Origin: Haliclona indistincta
Lineage: Eukaryota; Porifera; Demospongiae; Haplosclerida; Chalinidae
Length of the DNA stretch: 64,000 bases
Assembly (NCBI GenBank): GCA_964017065.1
Contig: OZ024787.1
Span: forward strand, 4,847,538-4,911,537
Direction: 5' to 3'
Made by a program: the position numbers and the translations under genes. Below the pieces are notes generated by a model that saw only the letters and a list, made by a program, of their open reading frames with translations, did not search any database and was not told where the DNA came from. Below, piece after piece: positions 21,089 through 31,394 of the stretch. Each line of letters opens with the position of its first letter. Within the stretch, counting starts at the first letter, position 1.

Positions 21089-22973
21089 AGAGTGGGATGG
21101 AGGGAGGGAGAGGGAGAGAGGAGAGAGAGTGGGAGTAGATGGTAAAAATATAGTGTGACATTTATTTGAAGACCTAAGGGAGTGGTAGCTCCACCCACTG
21201 CCGGCAAAGGATCAAGAGCAAAATAACCTTGTAATCCTTTTGCTCTATTATGTGCTATAACATTGGAATTTAAAACTCAGAGATGCAGACACACCCAAGT
21301 ATAAATAAAACGTACACAACTACTCATTTTATGCACTGAAAGTCAGAATCTAAAATTGCAATGTAAAATGAGCCGGATCAAATACTAATTTATTGGCAAG
21401 CACAAGCTTCATGACCAACTCAACTGGGTTGAGCTACGTGATCCATAACTGCTCTTATACATAGTTAGTGCTGGGTTACTGGGTTGAGCTACGTGATCCA
21501 TCACCGCGCAAGCAACTGTAAAACTGCATTAGGCGCTATTTTGTATATAGCGTTGTTTATTAAATTATTAGTCACATCTCACGTATAAGTACATAATTAT
21601 TTCCTTCCTGTGGAAAGGGCATGCACCTAATGACGTGCCAGTCGATAACGTAATGTTTAGTATCGATCTTGCACACTAACTTTGTTCTTTGTGGTACTGG
21701 TGATCTTGAAGGAGATGTGGCGGGGTAGGAAGAAGGGTAAGCAACCTTGCCGGTGTAAGGATTATTGATGTCATCGGGTTTTGTCTTCAAAAACCCAACC
21801 ACAATTGAGTCGTATCGTATCTTATCTGACATAAGATATAGTTTCTAATGAGAGAAAGGGAAAGAGAGAGCAACGGTAGGAAAAATGCAACATGCAAAGA
21901 ATTTTAATGCTTGGAATGCAGAACAATTACTCAGACAAGCTTGACCATGCAAGCTCTGAACGTACACAACTACACACTTTGCCCATTTTATGCTAAATTC
22001 AAACTTCTCAATGAGGGATGGCTGGTTTGGACACAGTTCAGCAAATTAGCACTCGAAAAATGCTTGGTCAATCTAATTTATGTTTGTGCCCATTGTGGCG
22101 TGTGATGTGACACACTTCTTACGGCACTCTGACTCTTCCAACTTAATAAGTGCAAGTGTTTTGACGAATAATAAATTGCTCTGATTTGGGGACAGTTTTC
22201 AAGTGGACAGTGTACAGTTGTGTCTTTTGATTTAGCACATGGTAATATCAACACAGTGATGATGGAGACTGTGAGTTTGTTTTTTATTGAGCTACAGTAA
22301 GGTATCTGTGTATTACTAACCGCCCACACTCGACAACCATATATAACACATGCTCTCGTGCAACCATTGTACAAATCTGTTCTTGAAATGCCAAAACACT
22401 TCCACTTATAGCACAAAAAGCTACTCACTTTGAGGAAGTCGTTCAAAAGGGGCAGTCTCTCATCTGCAACATCTCGGATGGCGCTCCGGCCAAGATATTT
22501 CTTTCCTAACAAAGAAGACATAGAATAAACAAGCTTTGTGACTCACCAAAGCTGTATACTATACAACTATTTGCTGTAATATGACACAGCTAGCCCATTG
22601 TCATCTTTGTGCTGAGTCAAATCTACTGTACTAGCTGTACCTGGTAAAGTTGGTAATGTTCTGTCGCTTGCACGCAGGCTGCCTGCTTCGATAGGAAAGC
22701 GCTCCTCCAGTCTCGTGACCATTTTATCAAACTGTCTGTAGCGCCTGAAGATGTAGTACTTGCTCTTGTCCTTGCGTGTCACCTCTATCACGTACGCGTA
22801 GTAGCGCGTTCTTCCTCGTTTCTTCTCGCAATCCACAATTTCCACTCGTTGAGGCAGTAATTGCACTGAAATCCTGACACAAAGAAAAACGCTAGAGCTC
22901 AATAGAATCGTTTTTACAAAGCTCACCCTTCTTTTCTCGCTACTGAAGCAGCAAAGGAGTTGTCGCTAGCCAT
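17142..22973 (-). CDS. NCF4: p40phox-like NADPH oxidase cytosolic factor (PX-SH3-PB1)
   Basis: Eleven exons join in consistent phase to 433 aa: 22927-22973, 22641-22873, 22429-22505, 21681-21844, 20866-20889, 20517-20724, 19895-19993, 18658-18753, 18418-18473, 17729-17794, 17142-17373. The PX domain (about 17-140) holds the phosphoinositide-binding YYIFRRYRQF motif, much like p40phox. A long proline-rich linker (about 170-250; human p40phox lacks this length) precedes an SH3 domain (about 251-315) spread over two exons, with ALYDY-type start VRYNYDG and GLVPSNYLDII end. The C-terminal PB1 domain has the OPCA-like NYKDRVGDLIEIVD and ends PWILYIS...IYHTNP, closely matching the p40phox terminus. 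p40phox binds PI(3)P and p67phox and supports oxidase activation on phagosomes. The gene is head-to-head with the SKAP-like gene, with starts 260 bp apart. Confidence 0.9.
17482..17576. mobile_element. Short MITE of the TACAGTGGAA family in NCF4 intron 10
   Basis: Termini TCACAGTGGAACCTCTCTTA and, inverted, GAGAAGTTCCACTGTA. It is an internally deleted relative of 40668-40833 inserted in the intron between the last two NCF4 exons. Confidence 0.7.
18533..18652 (+). repeat. CT/CCCT microsatellite in NCF4 intron 8
   Basis: About 120 bp of (CT)n and (CCCT)n directly next to the 5' splice site of NCF4 exon 8 on the opposite strand. On the transcript it is a GA-rich run just after the donor. Confidence 0.8.
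18919..19018 (+). repeat. 20-bp minisatellite in NCF4 intron 7
   Basis: About five imperfect head-to-tail copies of a 19-20-bp unit (ATTGACAGCATCGTGTCGC and variants with GTGTAGC). Downstream to 19260 is a plus-strand open stretch without start or known domain that I do not call a gene. Confidence 0.75.
20898..21130 (+). repeat. (GGGA)n microsatellite, about 230 bp, in NCF4 intron 4
   Basis: Nearly pure GGGA tetranucleotide array flanked by GA runs. In the NCF4 transcript it is (TCCC)n, lying a few bases upstream of the acceptor of the 24-nt exon 20866-20889. Confidence 0.9.
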
Positions 22974-23232
22974 CTTTCCTTTCTCCTCGACTTTCTCTAG
23001 CTCTCGATATCTGATCTGAGCGAGGATAGGAACACCCTGCACCACTCCCACACTGCTCAGCAAAGGGTTAAGATCGGAATGCAATTAACCTTGAACCGTA
23101 TTAATAATCACGAGAGTACAAGTTGCTGTTTTTCATATCCGGAAATCAAAAAGCAGCTCGGATCAAGTGTTGCTCACGGGCAAGCAGCGTCCAGTTTGTG
23201 CTCCAGTGTACCTGTGCTCTGCTGTTGCAAGT
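22974..23232. promoter_or_regulatory. Shared bidirectional promoter region, NCF4 / SKAP-like
   Basis: Only 259 bp separate the two divergent start codons. The region must hold both 5' UTRs and at least part of both promoters. I see no TATA box placed for either gene. Coregulation is inferred from the spacing. Confidence 0.55.
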
Positions 23233-26200
23233 ATGGCGGCTACCGTGGACAAATCGCTGCTCAAAGAGATCCTAGACGGCATATGCGGTGAGTGATTGAG
23301 GGCGCGCGCAGCAAGAGTTCAACAGTTTTGGAAAGGGGCGAGCTTTTGTATACTGATTGCGATTGCAGCTGGTAGACCTGTCCTTGTGCTGTCTAAATCC
23401 AAGAGTTAGTGGGTGCTTGGTGAACTTTGCGCAGCTATTAACGCGAAGGTCATGACACAGAATCGGCTTGTTATCTTGCAGTCTACGACCACATGTAGTT
23501 TTTGAATGACCGCTCTTATAGCTCGTTATCACCGTACCAGCCTCTCGTGGGTGAGGATCGCAAGCGATTAGAGCTTCCCATTGGAATGTGTTGATTGCAC
23601 AGTCCACTGCCAGTGTAGTATTTTCAGGCACTAATGCTTCAAATTGCTTCAGATCAGGGCACCCACCGCTATTCTGCATACCAGTAAAGTCTAAACATCT
23701 TTAGCATACGAATAGTATTGCTATGTGCCTATCCCAGCCTAATGCAAAGGAGTGGTACTACTGATAAGTGTATATTAGGCTTGTTACTAGGGCTTTTGAG
23801 GACTAATTGTTGTGAATGAAGGCTTCTGTTTGCACTCAAACATACTCTGTAAATTATTTTATGTCGGACTGAAAATAAAACCAGGCAGACATGTCCGTCC
23901 AACACTAGTCTGTCTCTCGAAGAATATCGCTAAGTTACTGCTCTATAGCAGACACTAGTCCGGATTGCTTTTTCCTCTGCACAACAAACCACTGAGTTAC
24001 TGCTCTATAGCAGACATTATAGTCCTGATTGAGTGAATCTTGATTTATACTGTACACGACAAACCACTAAGCACTGATTGAGCAAATCCTTCTGTACTGC
24101 GAAAAATATTTGTCTATTACGGCAATGTCTACTTTAGTAATTCTGTAAAGATATGCAGTGCTGTCTTTCATAACAATGTTTATACATAAAATGTGAGTAT
24201 GCTATGGTGTACACAGGGCAGTACTAACACTGTCCTTGTGTGTGCACTATGAAGAGCAGATGGTCAACAGTGATAGAGTAGTTCTAGCAGACTGAGCGGT
24301 GTGCTGGTTGCTTGCACAGTTTCTAGCTAAACTAGCTGTGCCTCATTGACCACTAAGGCCTCAGATATGGGACAGCCTCAGTACACTGTAACAAATTGCA
24401 CAGCCAGTGAGCTCCTAGTTCTAAGAGCTACGTTGCAAGTCTTGTTAGTCTGCAGGCAACAGTGACCTTCTGTGAAGCAGCTAGACACTGCTCAGTGCAC
24501 AGATATCCTGGTTCTGTCTGTGAGGCAGCTAGACACTGTTTGTGTGCAGTTAGTGTGTGTTGTAAGCCTCAGCCATTTACCAGTAACTCTATACATTCCA
24601 ATCAATTACAAGTACCAGACTTAGCACTTTCACAACACTCGCATAATAAGGATTCTTTACTACCCTCTTGTACCCACTCACGTTGCATTTAAATAATAAA
24701 ATGACGTACAAACTCATTTGTATGGGACAGCAAAAAGAGACAGTAGTATCACTTCTGATTGCATATCAGTGTGAAAACAGTCACAGTATATTATAATATC
24801 ATTTCTCAAGATAGTGTTTCTTTTCACTGTTCATATGCATTGTTGTTGGCTTTAGATTCGTAATCATCGCCTCCAGAGCCATGCACTAGTGTGTGCGGCA
24901 CCTTTTGATTAAGAAAGTTTGTTTTGAAACGGCGGAATGCAAAAATGAAAACACATGCTCAAGATCATTGATTTAGCTCTTCCTTGGAAGAGGCAATTTG
25001 TGTTAGAGAGTATTATACACAAATTTATGCCTTGTCTATGCTAATGGAAATTAACTATCACTCTCTCTCTCCCCCCCTCTCTCTCTCTCTCTCTCTCTCA
25101 GCTGTCAATGCCTTTCTCAATCAGGACCTCAGTAGAGAGAGTCTCTCACATGAGGGTCATCTGCGTCGAAAGAGCCTCGCACAAAACATGGATGTCATCA
25201 TGAAGAAGATCAACTCGACTCACCCGTCGATACGACCACGAGTGAACACACCTCACCAACCACCTCCGTTGACACCTAAACCACCTCCAGCTGTACCTAC
25301 TGAGGCGGATGAACAGCAAGAGATGTACGAGGAGCCTCCGATCTCTCAACCTAATCCTGAGGACTACCTAGACTTTGAGCCAGGAAAAGATGGCCCACAG
25401 GTCAGTTAGACACAGATTACCACTCAAATATGCACATTGGTCAATAATGGTGTAGTCAGCTAGCTGCCTTGCCTTTTTTGAGGTGCTCCTGAATGTGGAA
25501 AAGGTCATTTACAGGATTTAAAAAGGGGAATAGTGTTTTTCAAAGGACTACATGTAGCTGTCTACTGGTCTTTCCCATTTTGGCTGTTGTGTGAATCTCG
25601 GCTTTACATTATTAATAACTATACTGCTTGTGTTAAATTTCCTGTGATTCGAAATTCCTTATTTTTTGGCTGTTTAGCAATGTATTTACAGTGTTTTGAA
25701 CATTGATCCTGTCTGTTAATTTTGTCTATTATGCTGTCTTGGTGTGGAAATGCACAGCTCTTCGTGTTTATGCCTGCCTTATATGTTGTGTATCAAAACA
25801 GTGCATTCCCCTCATAATGTAGTGAATTCGAGCTTCATTGTCACACAGCTTATCTTAGCACCTCGCAATGATTCACATTATGAATCTAATGATGAAATAA
25901 AATTATAGTATTAACAAGTTATGGTGTTTTAGTTTCCAAAGAAAGCCCAGTTCGTCTACCTAGACTTCTGAGTGGGTGAATTTCCCTCGATTAAAGGTTA
26001 TCGCTTAAGTTTACAGTAGGTGTGAGAGCAAAATCTCCTGTTTCACAGTCTGCTTTGCTGTTAAACATTTTGGTCTTTTCTAACTTGATTGTCGCTTTGT
26101 CATTGAGCAGGACATTATGAGTGAAAGTACAGTCTAAATACACACACCGTTTTCTGCGAATTTCGGGTTTAATTTTGGTATTGACAGTTTGTATTATTGT

Positions 26201-26748
26201 AGCTTAGAAGATGCCCTTCATCTCAGTCACCTTAGTTAAGTGACCTTAATCATGTCAGTGAATTATCTATGATCTGTGATCATTATGGTTATGCATTTTG
26301 AAGTTGAGGTCACACAGTAACTTGTGGTCAATGATATGATGTGATTTCCCTAGCTATACTTGGGTTCCCAGGTTGTAGAACAACGTTGATACTACATCAT
26401 TGAAACAAGCAGAGGAAGTGGCGTCTCTGCTATAAGCTAAAATCAAAGTATTTCTCTGTCTACTTTCTGCCCTTGTTAGAGGGCGCTTGCAGGAAGGAAC
26501 TTAATCACTGAAGCACAAGTTTTGGGATTTGTTGTTTTGGCTTACAAATAATCTTGTACGTACATTATGTGACGTCGAGCTTCCTATGTTCAGTACATAT
26601 TCTGCTTAAACGAATTATTTTAGAGTACGAAATATCCCATTGATTAGAGAATGACTGGCTACTATCATCAACTATTGTTAAGTTTGTTCAACAAATGATT
26701 TAGTGTGCAAACAAAATTATCGTCAACATTACCACTTCCTCACTAAGT

Positions 26749-26831
<83 letters not shown>

Positions 26832-28906
26832 TTTTCTAGGAGGACTATCTTGATATGGGTGCTGGAGAAGATCACGTTGAAGACGAGACATATGAAGACC
26901 CTGCGCAAACTATGCTACAGGAAGACGAAGAACAAGACATGTACGAGGAGCCACAATCCAACATCAATGTCGTCCCTCCCTCACCAACTGCCACTACCTC
27001 CACCTCATCCCTACCCGCCCAGCCTCCCACCAGTACCAACGAACAAGACAACGGTTTTCTCGCGTCGACTGCCGGCAGCAACTACACAGGCAGTCGAAAC
27101 AGCATGTCTCTATCAGAATCAGACTGGAGTGATGCTTACGACACTAATACAAAGAAAGGAGAAAAGATTCGTGTGTCCGATCTTAGTAATGTTACCCAAA
27201 AGGGCTGGCTGGAGAAGCTGGGTGGGCGAAACCAGAAAAACTGGCAGAAGAGGTTCTGCGTGGTCTCAGGTGTTTTCGTGTATTTCTACGAAAAGGAGAG
27301 TAGTAAGACGTACAACAATAGGATCGGTCTACCTAATTATATTCCTAATCCTGCTAATGAGCTCACAAATATCAAAAAGAAGCATTTTGCGTTTAAACTC
27401 AGCGCCGCTGAGGTCACTAAAGATTCCAAGGATTACTATTTTCGAGTGAATTCTGATGATGATCGCACACAATGGTTACAAGCTCTCAGAGCAGGGTTTG
27501 AGATGGGCAGAGGAGGCCTAGGACGATCAGGAGTTGCATGCACTCTACCGAGATTGCCTTCCACATCTCCTTCGTTACTCCATCAGAATCAGCCAAAGCC
27601 TCGAGCAGCTAGCGTAGGAGATGACATGGAGCAAGAAGAGTATGAAGCAGTAACTGCTGTGATTGCTGAAGAGGAAGAAGAACAAGATGATTATGTTGCT
27701 GTAAGTGCAGCCATTATTGGAAAGCAATGCATAGTTAGTGTATATGTCAAAACCAATCCATTCCAAGGGTAGATTAGAGAGTGGATTGCAACCTCAAGTT
27801 TATCTCTCTGCTGTTTCGCATGACTATTATGCGATGGTGTGTATAATTCCTCTGGTAGAGCAAGGTATTTCAGCATTGAAAGCATTTACTCAGATTGTGA
27901 TCACAAGACACAACTTTCTTTCACAATAAACATGACATGGATTATTTAGTCAGCTAAAGCATACTAGCATGTGTTATTACAGACAAGAATACACTAAATG
28001 TACATGTGTCACACTGATTTCAATGTTCAAAGTGGGACATGCCCTCACCTGCACTGGGAGGCACAGTCGATGTCAGTCAGTACTCCTGTTAGCTTAAATT
28101 TTCGCCTGGGTTTTGAAAAAGTTGAATTGCTTGTACTTTGTAAGACCTACATAGACTCATGTACTAGTGACCTGCAAACATCGGTTACAAGCTCTCAGAG
28201 CAGGGTTTGAGATTGGCCGAGTAGGCCCAGGATGATCAGTAGTTGCATGCACTCTGTCAATGTCTTTTTGATTTTCTCTGATCAGGTGAACCCTAGTAGT
28301 GAAATACCAACTGAAGATCAAGACGGACCAGAGGAAGACTATGTTGACCTTCAACCGACAGACAGAGAGATAATCGAAGAAGAAATCGAGGAAGAAGAAC
28401 CAAATAGACCAGGTCCTCCTCAGCTACCACCTCTACCCTCAAGGTCATCACAGCCTCAACTTCCTCCTCTCCCAGGAAGAGGACAGCCCCAACTCCCTCC
28501 ACCACCCGCAAGAGATGTACCACCACAACTACCACCTTTACCGAAAGCGCCACAGCAACCTCTCCCTAAACCTCCTCAACAACCTCTCCCTCCTCCTCCT
28601 TCCTCTTCAACTCGACGCAGCTACGTTCCACGCCCTGATCCAGTAGTGGATACCACTAAAGACTACATCCAACAGCCAAACAACATTCAATTCAGTAACG
28701 TGTACATGATTCTCTGGGATTTTGCAGCCACCGACAAAGACGAACTGGATTTGAAACGCGGTGACCTGGTCTTCGTCGCCGAGAACAAGGATAAAAAAGA
28801 ATGGTTGTTCGGGGAGCTGGTGGATCCCAATGTGTCAAGACGGCTGGGACCTAAAGGACTATTTCCAGCTAGTTATTCGGCAACCGCTTTTCAGTTAGTA
28901 CAATAG
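23233..28906 (+). CDS. SKAP-like adaptor (PH and SH3 domains)
   Basis: Four exons, 23233-23287, 25102-25400, 26840-27700 and 28286-28906, give 611 aa in consistent phase. The N-terminus is helical, as in the SKAP dimerisation region. A proline-rich and acidic tyrosine region follows, with repeated motifs of the type EEP/EDY (MYEEPP, DYLDF, DYLDM, TYEDP, MYEEP). The PH domain (about 233-337) starts KGWLEKLGG and holds NWQKRFCVVSG and RTQWLQALRAG. Another acidic DDYVAV/DYVDL and polyproline region leads to a C-terminal SH3 domain (about 550-605; WDFAATDKDELDLKRGDLVF, GLFPASY). SKAP1/2 act downstream of Src-family kinases in integrin and phagocyte signalling. The order PH then C-terminal SH3 fits SKAP, but the protein is longer than the 359 aa of human SKAP2, with extra Tyr/Pro segments. 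The head-to-head partner is p40phox. Confidence 0.8.
25062..25101 (+). repeat. (CT)n at SKAP-like exon 2 acceptor
   Basis: A CT run ends directly in tctcag before exon 2 and serves as the polypyrimidine tract. Confidence 0.8.
26752..26829 (+). repeat. (CT)n microsatellite at SKAP-like exon 3 acceptor
   Basis: About 78 bp of pure CT, followed by ctttttctag and exon 3 at 26840. Confidence 0.9.
28183..28255 (+). pseudogene. Duplicated fragment of the PH-domain exon in SKAP-like intron 3
   Basis: Matches 27473-27546 (end of the PH domain and the following residues) in the same orientation with several substitutions. No splice sites frame it, so it is a relic of local duplication, not an exon. 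Confidence 0.8.
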
Positions 28907-29196
28907 AGATTGCGTTTTTTTTCTGTGCATAATAAAATTATCAGCTTCGCACTATTTTCAGTGTGTAGAGGCAACGCATTGCAGATTATTATTATTAATT
29001 TTATGAACTCATTTTTTATTTCTGGTCTTTCCCTACCTGTCTGCTGTCTATGAAATTTGTGTGACTTTATAATATTCATAGTCCCCTCTCCAATGTCTGC
29101 ACAACCACAGGAAGCTCTGAATACTTTAGATCGCACGCGAAAATGGAATGCGCATGAATATCATCATAGAGTCCCGCCTGTAAACCACGTGGGAAG

Positions 29197-30297
29197 ATGG
29201 CGGAGTCCACGACAGAGAGTAGTGATCCGCGATTAGACGTCCTATCTCCACAGTTCGATCCTGTCCAGGCACTTCACGCAGACTCTGTCAAGCTGCCCTT
29301 CCCGCAAATCGGTGCATTGGAGAATCTAAAGCAGTACCAGGCACTGATCAGCGGGAAAGCACCGAGACGAGGAGGGAGGCGGCCGGCAGTAGCCGAACCT
29401 AGGCAAGAAGAGAAGAGTGTTGTTAGTGTGAAAGATGGTCCAGCTGTCAATAAAAAGGAAATAAACTTAAAGACTGTATTAGATTATATGAATGGTAAAA
29501 CATGCATTATGCTCTCTCTTTCGAATTTTGAGCTCGGTATTCACCTCACAGATGCTCCTGGACCAATGTCTCTTCTACAGCGTTGCTATCAGACTCAGTG
29601 TGAAGTGCTGGTCTGGATCAGGCATAGCGCTGGGCTAAGAGGGGTCTGCCTGGGACGGCTAGTCGTCTTTGATCGACACTTCAACATGGTGGGTAGCTAG
29701 CTAACCAAGAATTAAACCTTCAGAAAAATACTGTACACACTATGAAATGCAGTGAACGATAATGGGAGGGAGAGAGATGTGTTGGCCTTGTCCCTCTGCG
29801 CTTCTTTCCCCATAGTAGTATACTTTTTTACCAGTGTTGTTGTTGTTGTGTGGATGTCCATTAGCTCTTTTAAAGTCTGTTTACACAGAACATAACTAAT
29901 GGCTTATTTTGACTAGGTATTGTCGAACGTAACTGAGTATTTCACTCCGATGAGAACACGCAGCAACTGTGGGATAGAGAGAAAGAAACGAAGAAAACCG
30001 CACAGCACCAAACATTCAGCGACTAACAATGATACACAATTGTGTACAGGTGATCTTCAAATCAGCAATGATACCAAAACTGGCGTGAAAAGTGATGAAG
30101 TGGAGAAGAAATCGTACACTGCTGCACAAGCTAAGTTTACAGACACGTCACAAAGAACACACAGCTCTACAAGATCGGATGCTGTGATGTTTGCTGGAAG
30201 GAGTTGGGAGAAGAAGCGCACTGCGAGACAGATATTCATACGTGGTGATAACATAGTGCTGGTGTCTCCAAGCTCATCACCAGAGCATGCCACATGA
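29197..30297 (+). CDS. LSM11: U7 snRNA-associated Sm-like protein LSm11
   Basis: Two exons, 29197-29688 and 29917-30297, join in phase 0 to 290 aa. The N-terminus has DPRLDVLSPQFDPVQALHA, matching the conserved LSm11 opening. The split Sm fold follows, with CEVLVWIRHSAGLRGVCLGR and VVFDRHFNM spanning the exon 1 end (Sm1 and Sm2 motifs). A basic, low-complexity insert precedes the C-terminal RQIFIRGDNIVLVS strand that is diagnostic of LSm11. LSm11 with LSm10 replaces SmD1/D2 in the U7 snRNP that processes replication-dependent histone pre-mRNA 3' ends in the nucleus. The start ATG sits in a good context (gaagATGGCGG), 290 bp after the SKAP-like stop codon. Confidence 0.93.
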
Positions 30298-30717
30298 CGA
30301 TCATAATAGAGAAAAACACTGATCACTTATATACTGTATAATTCAAAGAGTGACTGTTGCGAGACATTTTGAATCTCCCAAGAATTGCTGACCCGATTTC
30401 GCGAGAGAATGATTGATCACAGCACCGTTATTGAGCAGTAAGTGCTTCTTTGTAGACATTACCATAGTTCTTGGTTACTATTAGCATTACTGACCTCAAA
30501 CACATAATATTAGACATGTACCTTTCCATTTTGTCGTTAACTAAACAAGTTATTCTTTGATATAAATTTTTTTTATGCATTATTTTTTGCAAATAATTAT
30601 ATACCTGCACAGCAGGTCAGCTTTATAAATTTGTAATAAACCTGTGCAGCTGTCAACATCGGCAAGACGATAAAAATGATCTTTACTGTCTATAGTAACA
30701 TAGACGATTCTGGTTTC
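30298..30717. other. Short convergent intergenic region
   Basis: About 420 bp between the stop codons of LSM11 (+) and the ENT4-like gene (-). It must contain both 3' UTRs. AT-rich, with nothing else recognisable. Confidence 0.5.
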
Positions 30718-31356
30718 TCATGATAAAGTGACGTTGCTTGTATTTCCACATGTTGTGAATAAGTTTGTGCCATTGACACACGCAGTGAAGTCAGCTATGG
30801 TTGTCAATGGTACCAGAGCATAGGCTAGTATTGAGCCTGTTGCTAGACCAGCTAGCAAGAAGAATGCTGTAATGGTGCCTGGAGGGAGGGAGAGAGAAGG
30901 AGGGAGGGAGAGAGAGAGAGGGAAGGAGGGAGGGAGAGAGAGAGAGAGAGAGAGGGAGGGAGGGAGGAAGAGAGAGAGAGAGAGAGAGAGAGAAGGAGGG
31001 AGGGAGGGAGGGAGAGAGAGAGAGTCTGTGAGCATTGATGTTATAAGCTTGGCTGGGTTATCTGATTGGTGTAATATTATCATACGTAAAGTTTTCTCAG
31101 CGCTAAAATGGGAATCGAACATGCTGTGTTAAAATGTGACTCCAGCTTGTTTGCACAAACAAACTGTTCAGCTGTTCTCATGTTTATGCTTTTGATCGTT
31201 TGTGGGATTCAGCGCACAATAGAAGTGCATGTATATAGTAAGGCATTAACAAAGACTTTTACTCTGAAATATTCATCTATAGTGCAGTCACTAACTCGGT
31301 AAACTCCCATCAAACCTGTATAAATTTACTGTCTCATTGGTGTCCAGATGAACATA

Positions 31357-31394
<38 letters not shown>

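Noticed and set aside
23272..23679. Minus-strand 135-codon frame near the SKAP-like first exon
   Set aside because: No recognisable domain, it overlaps the first exon and intron of the opposite gene, and it has no splice or promoter support.
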